DNA from: Asterella californica
Lineage: Eukaryota; Streptophyta; Marchantiopsida; Marchantiales; Aytoniaceae
Assembly: GCA_036924285.1 (NCBI GenBank)
Contig: JAYKYS010000016.1
Span: 558,001-622,000 of the forward strand
Direction of reading: 5' to 3'
Length of the DNA: 64,000 nucleotides
In this document: piece by piece, positions 1-11,185 of the stretch
How the letters are laid out: every line of letters begins with the position of its first letter
Numbering within the stretch: the stretch's first letter is position 1
Notes under the pieces: generated by a model
What the model saw: only the letters and a program-made list of their open reading frames with translations
Told to the model about the DNA's origin: nothing
Database searches by the model: none
Program-made: the position numbers and the translations under genes

Positions 1-500
1 ATTTCTTCAGTGTACTAACTAGAGTCTAGATATGTGTTCAAAGTTACAATAAAGTCATGAGATGGAGAAATATACATGGATTGAATTTCTTCGCAAGAGA
101 AATACAAACCAGCATTGACAGAGGTCTGGCAGAAAGCTGGTTTAAACCCTGACAAAAACTAAACAGAAAATGTGTATCGTTCTCAAAGACATGCTCTTTC
201 TCATAGTAGAGCAAAATTAAAGTACATCATCTGCTCTTGGTTCTTTGAGTTTTTGTTCACACGACATGCTTGTTTTGGTGAGAAACAAAGAGGGGATCAT
301 AAGCAAGGAGGAGATGAAGAAGATGACAAGTGTACGGTATGAAATGTTAAAGATAATGTCTAGTGTCAGACTTCATTCACTCTTAGTATTACCAAGTTCA
401 GTCACCTCTAGTATATCAGTCTCAGTCTTATCTCTCTATGACTGACCTCTGAACTCTTACTGACCCCTTGTCTATAAGTTAGAGTATATAACAACCTCCC
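1..500. other. no gene recognised
   Basis: No recognisable coding sequence, RNA gene or clear repeat was found in this stretch. It is moderately AT-rich and lies just upstream of retroelement remnants, so it may be decayed leader or LTR sequence of the copia-like element that follows, but no LTR boundary or primer site can be pointed to. Confidence 0.4.
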
Positions 501-943
501 CTTGGGAGATGATGAGTCTTCTGATTTCTTTACTGATATAATTCATCTAGGAGAGAGTAGTCACTGCCTTTGGCTCTCAAACATGGTATGGTCAAAACAT
601 GGTTCTGGTCAAAACACCTTTGACTATATCTTTGGAAGAGAAAGAGATCAAATTTGGCAATTCGAAGAGTTCTTTTGGCCTAAGAAAGACTCTGTCTTCG
701 GAAAGAGCTTTCCAATGGTTCTTTTGACCCAAACGGTTCGTAAAAAGAAGCTGCACTTTTGCAAAATTTTAGTCAACACAACTTTGACTATGTTTTTGAA
801 GACCTTAACGATCAAATTTGATGTTTCTGAGATTTTTTCTGTGCTTGACTTGATTGCTGGAATTAGTAATATAGACACTACTTCCATCTCTACAACCACT
901 CTAGAAAGTTTCAGATTTTTCTCAGCTACTTGATATTCTTTCG

Positions 944-1435
944 ATGATTAAAATTAGAGATAACTTGCTTCATGATCATCATAAGCTGGACAATACAAAC
1001 TATCTAATATGGTTCTCCAAGGTTCAGGTCATCTTGCAGAATTACGACTTGTGAGACATTGTGTTAATTGATGAGGATAGACCTCTTGGATCACCAGCAG
1101 CGGTCAAATCTTGGATTAAATGAGATCAACAAGCACTTGCCATCATCAAGATGATCATCAAAGACTCCGAAGTCTTAGATATCTTGGAGACTAAAACCTC
1201 AAAAGAGGCTTGGGATACATTCACCAAAAAGCACGAAAGAGCAGCTCATGGGAGGAAGAAAAAGCTTCGCAAGAAGTTGAATACTTTGCAAATGATGCAA
1301 GAAATTCACTAGAAGAGCATTTGAATATAGTGAAAGGTCTGGTACAACAACTGAAGAATCTGGGTGAGGGCTATAGATGATGACGACTTGGTATTGATAG
1401 TGCTTCACAGAAGATGACCTTTGGGGTAACTGAAA
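944..1435 (+). pseudogene. Ty1/copia-type gag remnant
   Basis: Translation from the ATG at 944 gives the start of a copia gag polyprotein: LDNTNYLIWFSKVQ, then a stop where a Trp is expected in L-W-D-I-V, then TSKEAWDTFTKKHE about 85 residues in. After a frame change near 1310 it continues with a stretch like EEHLNIVKGLVQQLKNLGE and DDDDLVLIVL, the usual helical middle of plant copia gag (UBN2-type). Two in-frame TGA codons and at least two frameshifts make it non-functional. Capsid protein would be the original role. The gypsy-type pol that follows directly does not belong with a copia gag, so two decayed elements are probably juxtaposed. Confidence 0.7.
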
Positions 1436-1441
1436 GATGTC

Positions 1442-3115
1442 TTGATGGTAACTGGGGGAGTATCTCCAGTCGATATTACATTATTTACATTGCGACTTGT
1501 AGCTAAGATTGGATATCAGGTTTTGATAAGAAGACCTTGGTTGTACGCTGCAAGTGTAGATATCGACTGGAGAAGACATCGTTTGAGGTTTCCCAATCCT
1601 ACACCCAAGCCAGGTGAGAAGTCCAAAGTCCCACTCTCTTGGACGAAGATTGGACATCAAGGTGAAACTCTCTCTATGACTGAGAGATACACATCAGAAG
1701 ACTCAACTGCGTCTTTTGACAGTGATGAAATATATGATGATTTTGTGAGGAACTACTTGCGTATTACAAGTATCTCAGAAGAAGCAGAAGAAGTGGACTG
1801 TGGAAATATTGAGTGCTACAAAATTACGGAAGAAGAGTTCCCAGAAGATGAAAGTATTGTCTTCTCTTCAGAAGACCAGTGAGCTTATCTTCCAGAAGTC
1901 GAGTAGACTTGGAAGAAGATCCCAAACCGGAATATTTTGGTGGCAGTGAGTACAGTCATACTGAAACAATGATGAACCCTGACGACATCCAAGAGATGGA
2001 GATTGCCCCAGGGAAAAAGCTGAAACTTTCCAAGGTGATCGAGGGCCAGCAGTTGAAAGACTTCAGAGAACTCATGACATAGTTCTAGGATGTCTTCGCG
2101 TGGACCATAGAAGACATGAAGGGCATACCTAGAGAACTGGGAGAGCATCGAATTGACTTGTTGGAGGGCGTTGTTCTTGCACGGAAGAGGCAGTATCGAC
2201 TCAACCCCAAATACTCGCTTCTGGTGAAAGATCAAATAGATCATTATCTGAAGGCATGAGTCATCTTCCTAGTGCTTAGCAGTGAGTGGGTAGCTCCAAT
2301 TGTCATCGTGTCGAAGAAGTAGACATGTAAGATTAGAGTGTGTTAGGACTTCCGGAAGCTGAACTTGCCTACGAAGAAGGACCATCATCCTTTACTCTTC
2401 ACGGATTCTATGTTAGACCAGGTAGCATGACATGAGTTCTACAGCTTCCTGGATGGGTATTCTGGATATAACCAAGTTTCAATCAGAGAAGAAGACAAGT
2501 CGAAGATCAATTTTACTACTGATTGGGGAACTTACGCATATAACTAAATACCGTTTGGTTTATGCAACGCTCTTATCACATTCTAGAGATTGATGATTAT
2601 GATCTTTAAGGAGTACCTTCACTTTCATGAAGATCTTCCTAGATGATTTTTGTGTGTTTGGATCGAAGATAGATCATCTGATATTTTTGAGGAAGTGATT
2701 TCTGAAGTGTAGAGATCATCGTTGGCTTTGCATCCCGAGAAGTGCTTCTTCGGAATGTCAGAAGGGATTTTGTTAGGACACATGATTTCTAGAAGAGGCA
2801 TAGAAGTCGACTAGGTCAAGGTGGAAGTTATCATAAAACTTCATCCACCTGCTAACCTAACTCAGTTGAGAAGCTTCCAGGGCAACGTAGGATACTACAA
2901 GAGGTTTGACAAATTGCAGAAGTAGCAAGAACACCTATCAAGCTGCTGAAGAAGGACAAATCTTACATTTGGTCTTCTGAGCAGCAGGAAGCCTTCCAAG
3001 AGATGAAGAAGCTTCTGTCAGAATCCTCTGTCTTGAGATCACCTGATTGGGAAAACGTCATCCACATTTATGTGGATGTCAAAAGTTGTGTAAAAAGCTC
3101 TCTGTTAGTCTTATG
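1442..3115 (+). pseudogene. Ty3/gypsy pol remnant (protease end, RT, RNase H start)
   Basis: Successive frames spell a gypsy polyprotein. The retropepsin end (RRPWLYAASVDIDW) lies near 1530. An acidic linker follows, then the RT entry motif VFAWTIEDMKGIP near 2095. RT core motifs are SEWVAPIVIV (2285), FYSFLDGYSGYNQV (2430), PFGLCNA (2551), a degraded FLDDFCVFG (2640) and LLGHMISRRGIEVD (2770). The beginning of RNase H is near 3060. Many in-frame stops and several frameshifts interrupt it; several stops sit where family members have Trp, Gln or Arg, as cytosine deamination would produce. The F-x-DD-F-x-V-[FY]-G form of the RT active site matches elements A and B in this window. No integrase or LTR was recognised, so this is an old 5'- and 3'-truncated copy. 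Confidence 0.8.
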
Positions 3116-3309
3116 AGCGTCTCTCGAGCAATAATGCTAAGCATCAGATTTTGATTTTCAAATAGGAGTCGGTCCATGACAACGTTCAAGCCAAGAAAGT
3201 CTTAGAATGATATCATAATGCAATATTGCTACTATGAATCTTAACGACTCATAGTACTGTAGAGAACTTTATTAAACTTATAGTGCAAAACGCAAAGTCT
3301 TTTTTGTCA

Positions 3310-4260
3310 TCAACCATCATGACATGCTATCCACCACTGGTTTCATTGGAATCTTCAGTTCTCTTACAAATTGCATGGACATACAATTTTCTAGGCTTTC
3401 ACAATCCACTAAGATCTTACAATGATGACCTTGGATCATACCTTGAAAATGAATCAAGTTTTTACGTATCGAGCCTTCAATTCTATTAGAAATGTTGAGA
3501 CTCTCAATAAGTGACTCGATATTCTTCACATGGATTCTTTATTTCCCAAGTCGACTTCATTCGTGAACTCTGCTTGTGCAATTGGTCGAGCTCGTCCTCC
3601 TTGATTCGGACATTCAGCTATGCGGTGTCTGGTTTGTCAACAATAGAAACAACCACCATGTTGTCAAAGTCATTCTCGATCTGCAGGAGTGAGAGATTTC
3701 TTTTGAACAACATCAATCTCCATCAGAATTGCTTCATTTGATCTTGCATGAGTTTGTACAAGTTGTGGAGGTCATGTATGTATGAAGGTATTAGAAATGG
3801 GAGCATCAAAACGTTCAACCATCAACATAACATCTTCTAAATGTTGCAATTCTGTCATGGTGACTTACATTCTTGTTCGTGAGTTCGTTCTTCAGGTAAA
3901 ATGATCTAAAGCTTCACTCTCGTGCATCTCTAGAACCTACATCATGATATTCTTGAACTGGACGATATAGCTTTGTGCGAAACCAAGGTGCTTCAGCTTT
4001 GCAAGACGGTCACTCTAGAACCGAAGCCAATGCAACCTTGAAATCTTGCCATGAAGAAATCGATGCAATATATTGACATCGTACTTGCTCCAAGTAAAAT
4101 CGCAACCAAGATTTCATTCATCATTCCAACTGATTTGATGCGAGTAAGACTCAGCCTAGATCATCGTTAGATTTGTTGCTACAAAGTATTGTTCATTGCT
4201 CCAAGAAAACTCTTTCTTTCGAAGAATTAAGGTTTTGAGAATTTCAGTTGATTGTTTTCC
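3310..4260 (-). pseudogene. Ty3/gypsy gag-protease remnant (antisense)
   Basis: Reading the minus strand from about 4200 down gives a retrotransposon gag segment (SDRLAKLKHLGFAQSY, then IVQFKNIM) near 4010-3930. A zinc knuckle of CX2CX4HX4C spacing follows near 3640 (CFYC, four positions including a stop, H, RIAE, C). A retropepsin-like stretch lies at 3440-3330 (GMIQGHHCKILVDCESLENCMSM), in which the expected catalytic D-[ST]-G reads D-C-E. Stops and frameshifts occur throughout. It is inverted relative to the pol remnant just upstream, so it comes from a separate insertion. The capsid and protease identity is based on motif order; the family is not determined. Confidence 0.7.
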
Positions 4261-4269
4261 TCAGGGAAG

Positions 4270-5750
4270 CCTACTCTCTCAAGTATGACCAATTGCTCTC
4301 TTACATACTCTCTCTGTTTTAAACGTCTAGTGAGATGTTCAATCTGTTGTTGCTTGAGAAAAATGATATCAAGGATCATCAGTATGTTGACTATTGCTCT
4401 ATCTATCTTTGTCTTTATCTATCTATTTGTCGATCTCTTTCTCTCTCTCTGATCTGGATGGTAAGTCAAGAGATTGAGCAAGATTCCTCAAGATTATTCG
4501 GTAATAGTTATTGTTGATCTTGCGAAAGAAGAATTTTGAGGAAGAAATAGAGAGTAGTTGTAAGAATCTTGAGAAGAATTCGAGAGTGGAGAGGAATGAC
4601 ATAAATGAGCAAGTGTCCTACCAAAAATATACTTTTGTGTGAGCAATGAGGATTGATAGACTTGGGCTTGCACGTAAGTCTCTCATCACCTAGATAAGAC
4701 GTCATTGATCATACAGCCTTCTATGACTGGATGGGCTTCCAATTGAGTATGAGTGTAGCGGAGTGGATATTTCGGTAAAATAACGGATTAAAGAAAATAA
4801 TTGGATAATGGGTCAACATATTTTATGTAATATTTTAAAACTAAATTGCTGAACACTTGACTCGTTATCGATGTTGTAATAAGAAAATGTCGTTTTACAT
4901 TAGGACGATCATACTCCAGCACCTCAAAAAGATGATCATTTGTTGATCATTTGTGAACGATGTGTTGTCGATTGCTCTACATTAAGGTGACTGATATTCC
5001 ATTGTCTCAAGATGAACACCCTAATGTGAGTGATCCATTTAAGGTTGCCCTTAAGACGAATAATCTGTTAAATGAGGAGATGGTGCTCGAAACATGGCCG
5101 ACGTCCTTATTCGGTCGCCCTACAATGTATAAGGGCAGCTGTTGTCCTTATGTGATCGGCTTACAATGGACGGTTAGTGTCTTTAAACTGTCATCTTAAA
5201 ATGGGCAGCCGAAGTCCTTAAACGGTCGCCCTAAAATGAGTGATCATCATTTTTTAAACGTTCGTCTTTGAACATGCGGTCATCACTCTTATCCGCTCTT
5301 CCTTACACGATCTTTCATTAACAAGCGGCCGTCATCTTTAAAAGTCACTCCTGAACTGTCATATGTACACCACAAATATCTCATTATTTGTGTGTTTGTT
5401 TGTATAACATTCATTAAATATTACGATCTTATAAGTTTCTCTACTTAGAAGATCCGAATCTATGCTTTTCCAAAGTATATCCAAAAGTGCTTTTTACCAT
5501 CGTTGATTAGATGCATGACAAAAGTCATACCCAAATATCCAAAAGTGCTCCTCAAAAGACGTGTTAGTTTGTTGTCATCTTCTTATTGAAAAGTTAACAA
5601 TTTGGAAAATCTATTACTTAAGTGAAATAAAACAAGTAATGTGTGTGCTATTCTTAAGCTTTAGTAGCCTTTAGAGGTTTTATTATTTTGCAGTATTATT
5701 TATTTCATAATAAGCCACTTCGCATTTTTTATGAGATAGCATAACTTAGT
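4270..5750. other. AT-rich stretch without a gene
   Basis: No coding sequence is supported. The stretch contains a short pyrimidine run (CTATCTATCT..CTCTCTCTCT, 4400-4450) and the degenerate repeat described separately at 5085-5260. It probably consists of decayed retroelement sequence between the antisense gag-protease remnant and the LTR that ends at 6049. Confidence 0.4.
5085..5260. repeat. degenerate short tandem repeat
   Basis: Three to four diverged copies of a unit of about 40 bases, recognisable by GTCCTTA followed by CGGTCGCCCTA and AAAATG or ACAATG, occur at about 5100, 5150 and 5210. Copies differ by substitutions and small indels. Function unknown; such short repeats are common in LTR U3 regions. 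Confidence 0.4.
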
Positions 5751-5754
5751 GAAA

Positions 5755-6049
5755 GTTACCACGGTAAGAACTTATGGAATATATAAGGAGGAGTTGGGAG
5801 GGTGGAAGACACTCTCATTTTTCTTGTCCATGTGTAAAGTGAGTATTTGAGACCTTGAGAGTCCTTGAGTATTATGCGATGTTGAGAGAATTAAAACTTG
5901 TTTACAAGAGCGCTATTAGGAGAACGATATGATCATACATGTTAGAGAGTAGAGTGAAATGAATATAAGTGTGACTGAATCTTGTCATTATGATGCATTA
6001 GTAATCTAATTATTTGAAGTACCTTTGTGTGAGAGGAGGCCAGCTTACA
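5755..6049 (+). repeat. decayed LTR end of the tRNA-Glu-primed gypsy family
   Basis: This segment resembles the 3' half of the element A LTR: a GGTAA stretch, a TATA-like TATATAAGG at about 5777, a run of CTCTCAT, and a terminus TTACA. It is followed directly by a degraded primer-binding site. Only the 3' part of the LTR can be aligned by eye; the 5' end was not found. No matching gag could be read downstream on the plus strand. Confidence 0.5.
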
Positions 6050-6052
6050 TTT

Positions 6053-6070
6053 TGATTCTGTTGTCGAGAC
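6053..6070 (+). promoter_or_regulatory. degraded tRNA-Glu primer-binding site
   Basis: The sequence TGATTCTGTTGTCGAGAC sits four bases after an LTR-like terminus. It differs from the intact site of element B (TGGTTCCGTTGCCGGGAC on the element strand) at four positions, and all four are C-to-T or G-to-A transitions. Confidence 0.55.
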
Positions 6071-6689
6071 CTTGATACAAGGACTCATATTTTATCCTTA
6101 GTATAGTTCATGTCATTCTTTTAACATGAGTTCAAAACCTTTGTACTTATGCTATGTTAGAGCGCAAGATAAGCTTCTCAACAAGTTTTATATCTCCAAG
6201 AGATCATTTGTAGAGAGAGAGTTATGACGTTCGGAAGTTGAGGAGAGTTTTTGTGAGTTTTTTGGTATCAAATAGTAGCTATCGGGAAAGAGTTTACAAT
6301 CATTCTCATATTTTCAGTTTTGGAGTTGGAACTTGAAATCTTCCCTGCACATAGCTAGCAAGAGAGACCTAACTTGACATCACCTTTTCGTGTATCTCTT
6401 AGGGCAAAGCGTGTTGTGGATTACAAATCTCAACTAGAGTAGAATACTAAGTATTATTTATTTTGACTGTATATTTGGAAATATACACGATCTAATAAAC
6501 ATTTTATGTCTTTGTGAAAATATGTGCAATGATGTCCAATGTCCAAGTATAGTCAAGTTCCAATATATGGAAATATATGGAGTTCACGCATAAGAGTGTC
6601 ATGGACGACCACTCAAAAGATTGACCGACGTCTTTAGCTTACACAAATAACAACATCAAGTTGTTATTTGACCCATTTAAATATCAAGA

Positions 6690-7330
6690 TGTTGTCATTC
6701 TAGACAATGTTTGAGGTAAGTTACCTCTATCACCAATTTCTCGTGACTTTCATCAAGAAGAAGACTTTAATTAAGTCCTCCGTTAATACTTCTCAGATAT
6801 CGATTGGAGTCTCAACTCCACTTCTCTTCTTTCTATCCTCATGCTATGTCAAGGCAGAATTCTCAAGAAATTCAAGTATCAACCTTACCCACTCACTCTT
6901 CTTTCAATTGTCATTGCCTATGCATGATTGTTTGACGTCTCCTCCATCCTTTTCGTAAAACACCTGAAGCTTCTCCATTCTTCTCTTCTTTTTCTTTTCT
7001 TACTCAAGGTATTGCTTGCGGATATGAAGATCGTACTTCATTGCTATTCACAATTTCTCTTTTTGAGCTATTTCTTGATAGAACATATAACTCTTCTAAA
7101 ACAATATGAACAAGATGAGCTCCATCCTCGAGTAGTTCATCGACGAGAGCACAATTGAAATTTGTTTTTCACGATGATAGTAGCTCTTTCCTCTCCAAGA
7201 GTTGGAATTCGATCTTCATGGTCACTTATCTAACATACGATAGACTATCTACATCCTCAATAGAAGTCTTCACTCGTTCAGTTTCTACACTCAATTTTCT
7301 CTCGAGGTCTTCGGCTTAGAGACTCGGATC
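6690..7330 (-). pseudogene. decayed A/B-family leader ORFs and gag (antisense)
   Basis: On the minus strand this old copy keeps the order seen in elements A and B. Near 7320-7270 is the end of the zinc-knuckle ORF0 (RKLSVETERV, compare QGVETEKLSS in A). At about 7210-7095 is sORF-b (PTLGEERATII, and after a frame change MNYSRMELILFILF followed by a stop). From the ATG at 6978 comes gag (MEKLQVFYEKDGGDV, then CIGND, LEFLENSALT). Frameshifts and stops show it is dead. The value of this copy is that it is much more diverged than A and B yet preserves the same small reading frames in the same order. Upstream LTR and primer site were not recognised. Confidence 0.65.
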
Positions 7331-7469
7331 AAAATTTCTCTGAGAAATTTCAAGCGAACCTTGCATAACTCCTAGAGAGACCCACTTACTTGACATTTGT
7401 TAAATTTATGAGCATCGCATTTTTGTCGCATGCAAGTTTTCAGTTCCAAGAGATTTTTGAATATTCAAT

Positions 7470-8055
7470 GCACATGGTGTACTGTAGCGCTTTTTAACTT
7501 CTCACAAATAAGGTTTTTTTTTACATTTGCACGTACAAGAATCTAAGTCTTACATAAAATGTGAATTTCACATATTTACTTTTAGAAATTTTACTGAATT
7601 TATCATATAAAGATTTTCTTGATGCGCGAAAGGTTGAACTATAGACCATTGTGGGTGGGACTATGTGTGGACTAGGTTCGATTACATTCAGGTACATAAT
7701 TCAATCAAATAGACCCTCTTTGGTGATTTAAAAAGTGACTCTCTAGTAAAATCACCTAGTTCAAAACTCATCTCCAGTGAATTCTATCGACTCTTCTTCC
7801 CAGCACTTGGTTATATAGGGAATGCCTTTGCCCGGATTGTCTTTGGGGTCATTTCTGGTGGTAATAGTTCTTGCTTATAATTTCGATATCAGGATCGTTT
7901 GTAATGTCGTTCCAGACCATAACTTTCATGATGGCATAAGATATATATATTGATCAAGCTTACTACAGTAGCCTGAGGTTTAAATACTCAATTAGCTCAA
8001 TTATGTTACATTCACATATCGAAGTCCGACTTAAGTATTGACGTAGCCTTCCATA
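7470..8055. other. no gene recognised
   Basis: AT-rich sequence with no coding potential I can support. It lies between the antisense element remnant and the small TTAA-flanked transposon and may include the decayed LTR of the former. Confidence 0.35.
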
Positions 8056-8061
8056 AATTAA

Positions 8062-8687
8062 ACCACAAGTACTATTATATTACCGGTGGGATATCCCACC
8101 TAAATCAGTTTCAGTTCAAAATTCCGGAGATTAGCTCCGGCGGGTTCGTCCACTGAAACTGCACCTACTTGTCCTGTTCTTGTTTGTTGTCTAAAGTTGG
8201 TGATCTAGGGCTCAAAATGATGAGAATCTTGAGACTTACAAATGAGCCATAGATAACTTCAAACCGAGATCTGAGGACTGAGAAATTAACAAAAAAAGAA
8301 AGCTATGATGTGAACCACAAATAAGAAATATACTCCTTTTGAATTTTAAAAAGTTCTTCTATCGAATGGACTCTTGTTATAGTGAGCAGAAATTTTGTTA
8401 CAGTTACCAACTCGCTTGAAATGAAAATCACTTTTTTAGAATTCAATTTTCTGAGAGAATTTGTCAGAAATTATAATCAAAATTCAGAAAAACTCGCATG
8501 AAATGAAAATCACTTTTTTGGAATTCAATTTTCTGAGAGAATTTGCAAGAAATATAATCAAAATTCCCAATAAAAATTTAGCTCAAACCACGATTTGAAC
8601 ATGAGACCCTTTGTGGGACCTCAACCATCTTAGTTAAGATGCTTTTGATACAATGCAGGGTTGCTTCTTTTATACCTCACCTGTGGT
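8062..8687. mobile_element. small non-autonomous TTAA-type DNA transposon (MITE)
   Basis: The 626-bp unit begins ACCACAAGT and ends ACCTGTGGT, an imperfect 9-bp terminal inverted repeat, and is flanked on both sides by TTAA (8058-8061 and 8688-8691). The outer 9 bases match the ends of the large transposon at 10209-17528. The left subterminal region (CGGTGGGATATCCCACC, 8084-8100) resembles the palindrome next to the right end of that element, and a CCGGCGGG stretch follows in both. It has no coding capacity, so it would depend on a transposase supplied elsewhere. Internally it carries an 82-bp tandem duplication. Confidence 0.75.
8409..8570. repeat. 82-bp tandem duplication inside the MITE
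   Basis: Two near-identical copies start at 8409 and 8491 (AACTCGC, TTG or ATG, AAATGAAAATCACTTTTTT). They differ at a few positions near the end of the unit. It looks like a simple local duplication. Confidence 0.75.
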
Positions 8688-8699
8688 TTAAAGGATAAC

Positions 8700-10200
8700 T
8701 GATCATGAGTGTCTAATTAATTAGTTCTGGGCTTGAAGAATCCTAGTAGTAAGTGGACTTCTGACATATATAGTACCTGTAGGTCATGTACGAACGAACT
8801 TGACCTCCACGCATTTTTATGGTTCGAGTGTGCAGATGCGTACCTATCGAACGAGTTACTCCCGATCGTGACAGTTAGTTTTGAGATTGTAAGGAGAGTT
8901 CACGTGCCACCGATATACGGAAGGCTCGGAGTCAAATCAGAGCTCTAACGTTCTTGTCTGTCACCCTAGAAGCAAATTAAAGCCACTTAGTAGTACATAA
9001 ACATACAGTCGGCTATGCCTAAGTGAAGTGAAGCGCAATCCCTCGATAACGATTACTGCAAGGGTGCGAACTACTCCCTTGAAAATACACAGTGGAAATG
9101 CAATATTGCGCTATCGGATAAGTGCAAGCCAAGTAAATTCTCGACCCGTTCACCGATCGACAAACTCCGTAAATACAATTTTGGCTGTTTACTCTCAAGC
9201 ATGTTTCGAAATTCTTGACATATTCTCATTCGGAAATGCAATGTTTATTGTTCCTGCTGTTCATCGATGTGTAATGTCAGATACCTACACTATCGGCGTT
9301 TTCGTGCTCTATGTATAAACTCTCGGTTTAATAGTAACTGTAGAGTTATAATTATCCATAGATGCAAAACCTAGAGAACTGCATTTCTTGAAGGCACTCC
9401 CGAGCTCGTGCACTTATCATGGCCGACTCTGTATATATATCTGTCTCTGAAGCGCGCGAGGTCGAACTCGAACTCGTTTAAGTTAATCTTTTAGTTGCAC
9501 ACACGTAAAATGAACGAGCGAAACGAAGTCACTGGAACTGGTCCGATCGATCGACCAACGTTTAACTTAGTAGTACATATATATATAACGTACACCGTAG
9601 TTTATATGCAGGCGGCCCGAATCCGAATGGGCCCGAAGGATTTGTGATATATTGTGGTATACACAATTCAGGCATGCCTGCCTGCCCGCCAGTCGAAGTG
9701 CTTCTCATATTCAGCATTCTGGCCATGCATGGGACGCTCTTAGCCTTCTTAACCTACGGTTTTCAATGGTTATGTCGAATTCCAGTGTCGCTACGTACGA
9801 CTTAGCGAAGTGACGGGAGAACGTGCCTGGTCCTTCTCGAGCTCGAGCTATAACCCATGCCTCCCTCGAGCTACTCCAGGCTCCACTCAGATCGAGCGCT
9901 CGCAATGACTGTGCTGGACGCAACGGACAGGAACGCGAGTACAGTTTCACGCTCCGAAACTGTTCTGATTTGTGGGGATGACAAGTTGCACGTACGTACT
10001 GGGCCCGAATGAAGTCATTTGAAGCAAACTTCAGAAGTCAGTCAATCGATCGATCTTCACGGTGACCGAACTCATAAATTACGTACGTATTCTCATGCAT
10101 GCTTTCGGGCGAAAGCGAGCTAGCTGGACGGTATATACAGGTCCATACGAGGCAGGGATCCGATCGAGAGGAGATTCCCACTACGGAGTGCGACCGCGAC
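8700..10200. other. intergenic stretch without recognisable gene
   Basis: Short open frames exist but none shows a recognisable domain, splice structure or codon pattern that I can support. Composition (frequent CGATCGAT and TACGTA words, short TATATA runs at about 9430 and 9580) resembles that of the region around the host genes at 17.6-25 kb, so this is probably host intergenic DNA on the left of the large transposon. Confidence 0.4.
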
Positions 10201-10208
10201 GTGGTTAA

Positions 10209-10221
10209 ACCACAAGTGCGG
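10209..10221 (+). repeat. left terminal inverted repeat
   Basis: ACCACAAGTGCGG, preceded by target TTAA and followed by a short imperfect palindrome GCGGGTATAAAACCCCGC (10218-10235). Exact complement of the right end. Confidence 0.85.
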
Positions 10222-11185
10222 GTATAAAACCCCGCAACTCGCACGCGGCGCTCTTTGTTGTCACTGTAGCCAGTTTATCGTCCATTGAGCGGCAGTGAGT
10301 GTTCGGAGACCGGAGAGCGGCAGAGAGTCTTCCCGGCGAGCGGCTAGGGTTGAGGGTGTTTTGGTGGGGTCTGCGGCTGATCATTGCGTTTTGGTGGGGT
10401 CGCACATGATCATTGCGATAGGAGGCCAGGGCTATAGTGTGCATAGTCGATGCGAATGGAGACTGACGAGACAGGACTGCAATCGATGGCGAACATCTGA
10501 TCGGGCATCGTTTTTTCTGCAGATCGCGATCTGTTTTGACTTGGCTTCATTTGTGGCGGTCGTGTAGTGGGTGCTATCGTTTCTTGGTGGCGTGGTTATT
10601 CTTACGCTTAGGGAGCTCTCTATTCGCTCATTGATACCATCTTGTACTGTTTGTCCTATCGGTTTGCAGGTCTTTTCGTTGATCTCGATAATGTATTCTG
10701 TCTAATCTAAGTGCCTCGTTTATCTTGACGTCTGCTACAACGCATCCGTCGAGTCGAGTCCGTCATCATGCGAACCCGATACCAGGGATGTGAGGTATGC
10801 TCGGTGGACACATCAAAGAGCCAAGCTAACCTTTTAGGTTTCTGGTGACAGCCACAAGTCTCGCATTTTCATTTTCTATCCATCACCAGCGATAATTTTA
10901 TTTTTTCGCTCTCTTGGAGTTCTCTGTGCAGCACAGTATCGTTTTATCGATCCTCTCTTGGTCACTCTGCCCACAGTCTCGAACTTATCTTTTGACCAGT
11001 CTGCTTCACTTCCTTCTGTCCTTGCTCTTTCTTGACTTTCGTCCTTGCTCTTTCTTGACTTTCGTTATCAGTCGGTCGTGCTTTTCAGTGACAATGAGCA
11101 TCAGTGCTTGTCTTTTTCTGACTTTCGTTATCAGTGTATGTAGAATATTCGTGTGTTCCGCAGCGGAGCAAGTTTACACCTGTGA
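10222..11185. other. left arm of the transposon, upstream of the plus-strand ORF
   Basis: No gene is supported here. The stretch has no TATA box I would insist on; it includes a duplicated TTTTGGTGGGGTC (10359 and 10388) and a partly repeated TTTCTTGACTTTCGT motif (11028-11055) in T/C-rich sequence. It likely holds the promoter and 5' untranslated exon or exons of the plus-strand transposon gene; a splice acceptor such as CTGTGACAG at 11180-11188 would join to it. Confidence 0.35.
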
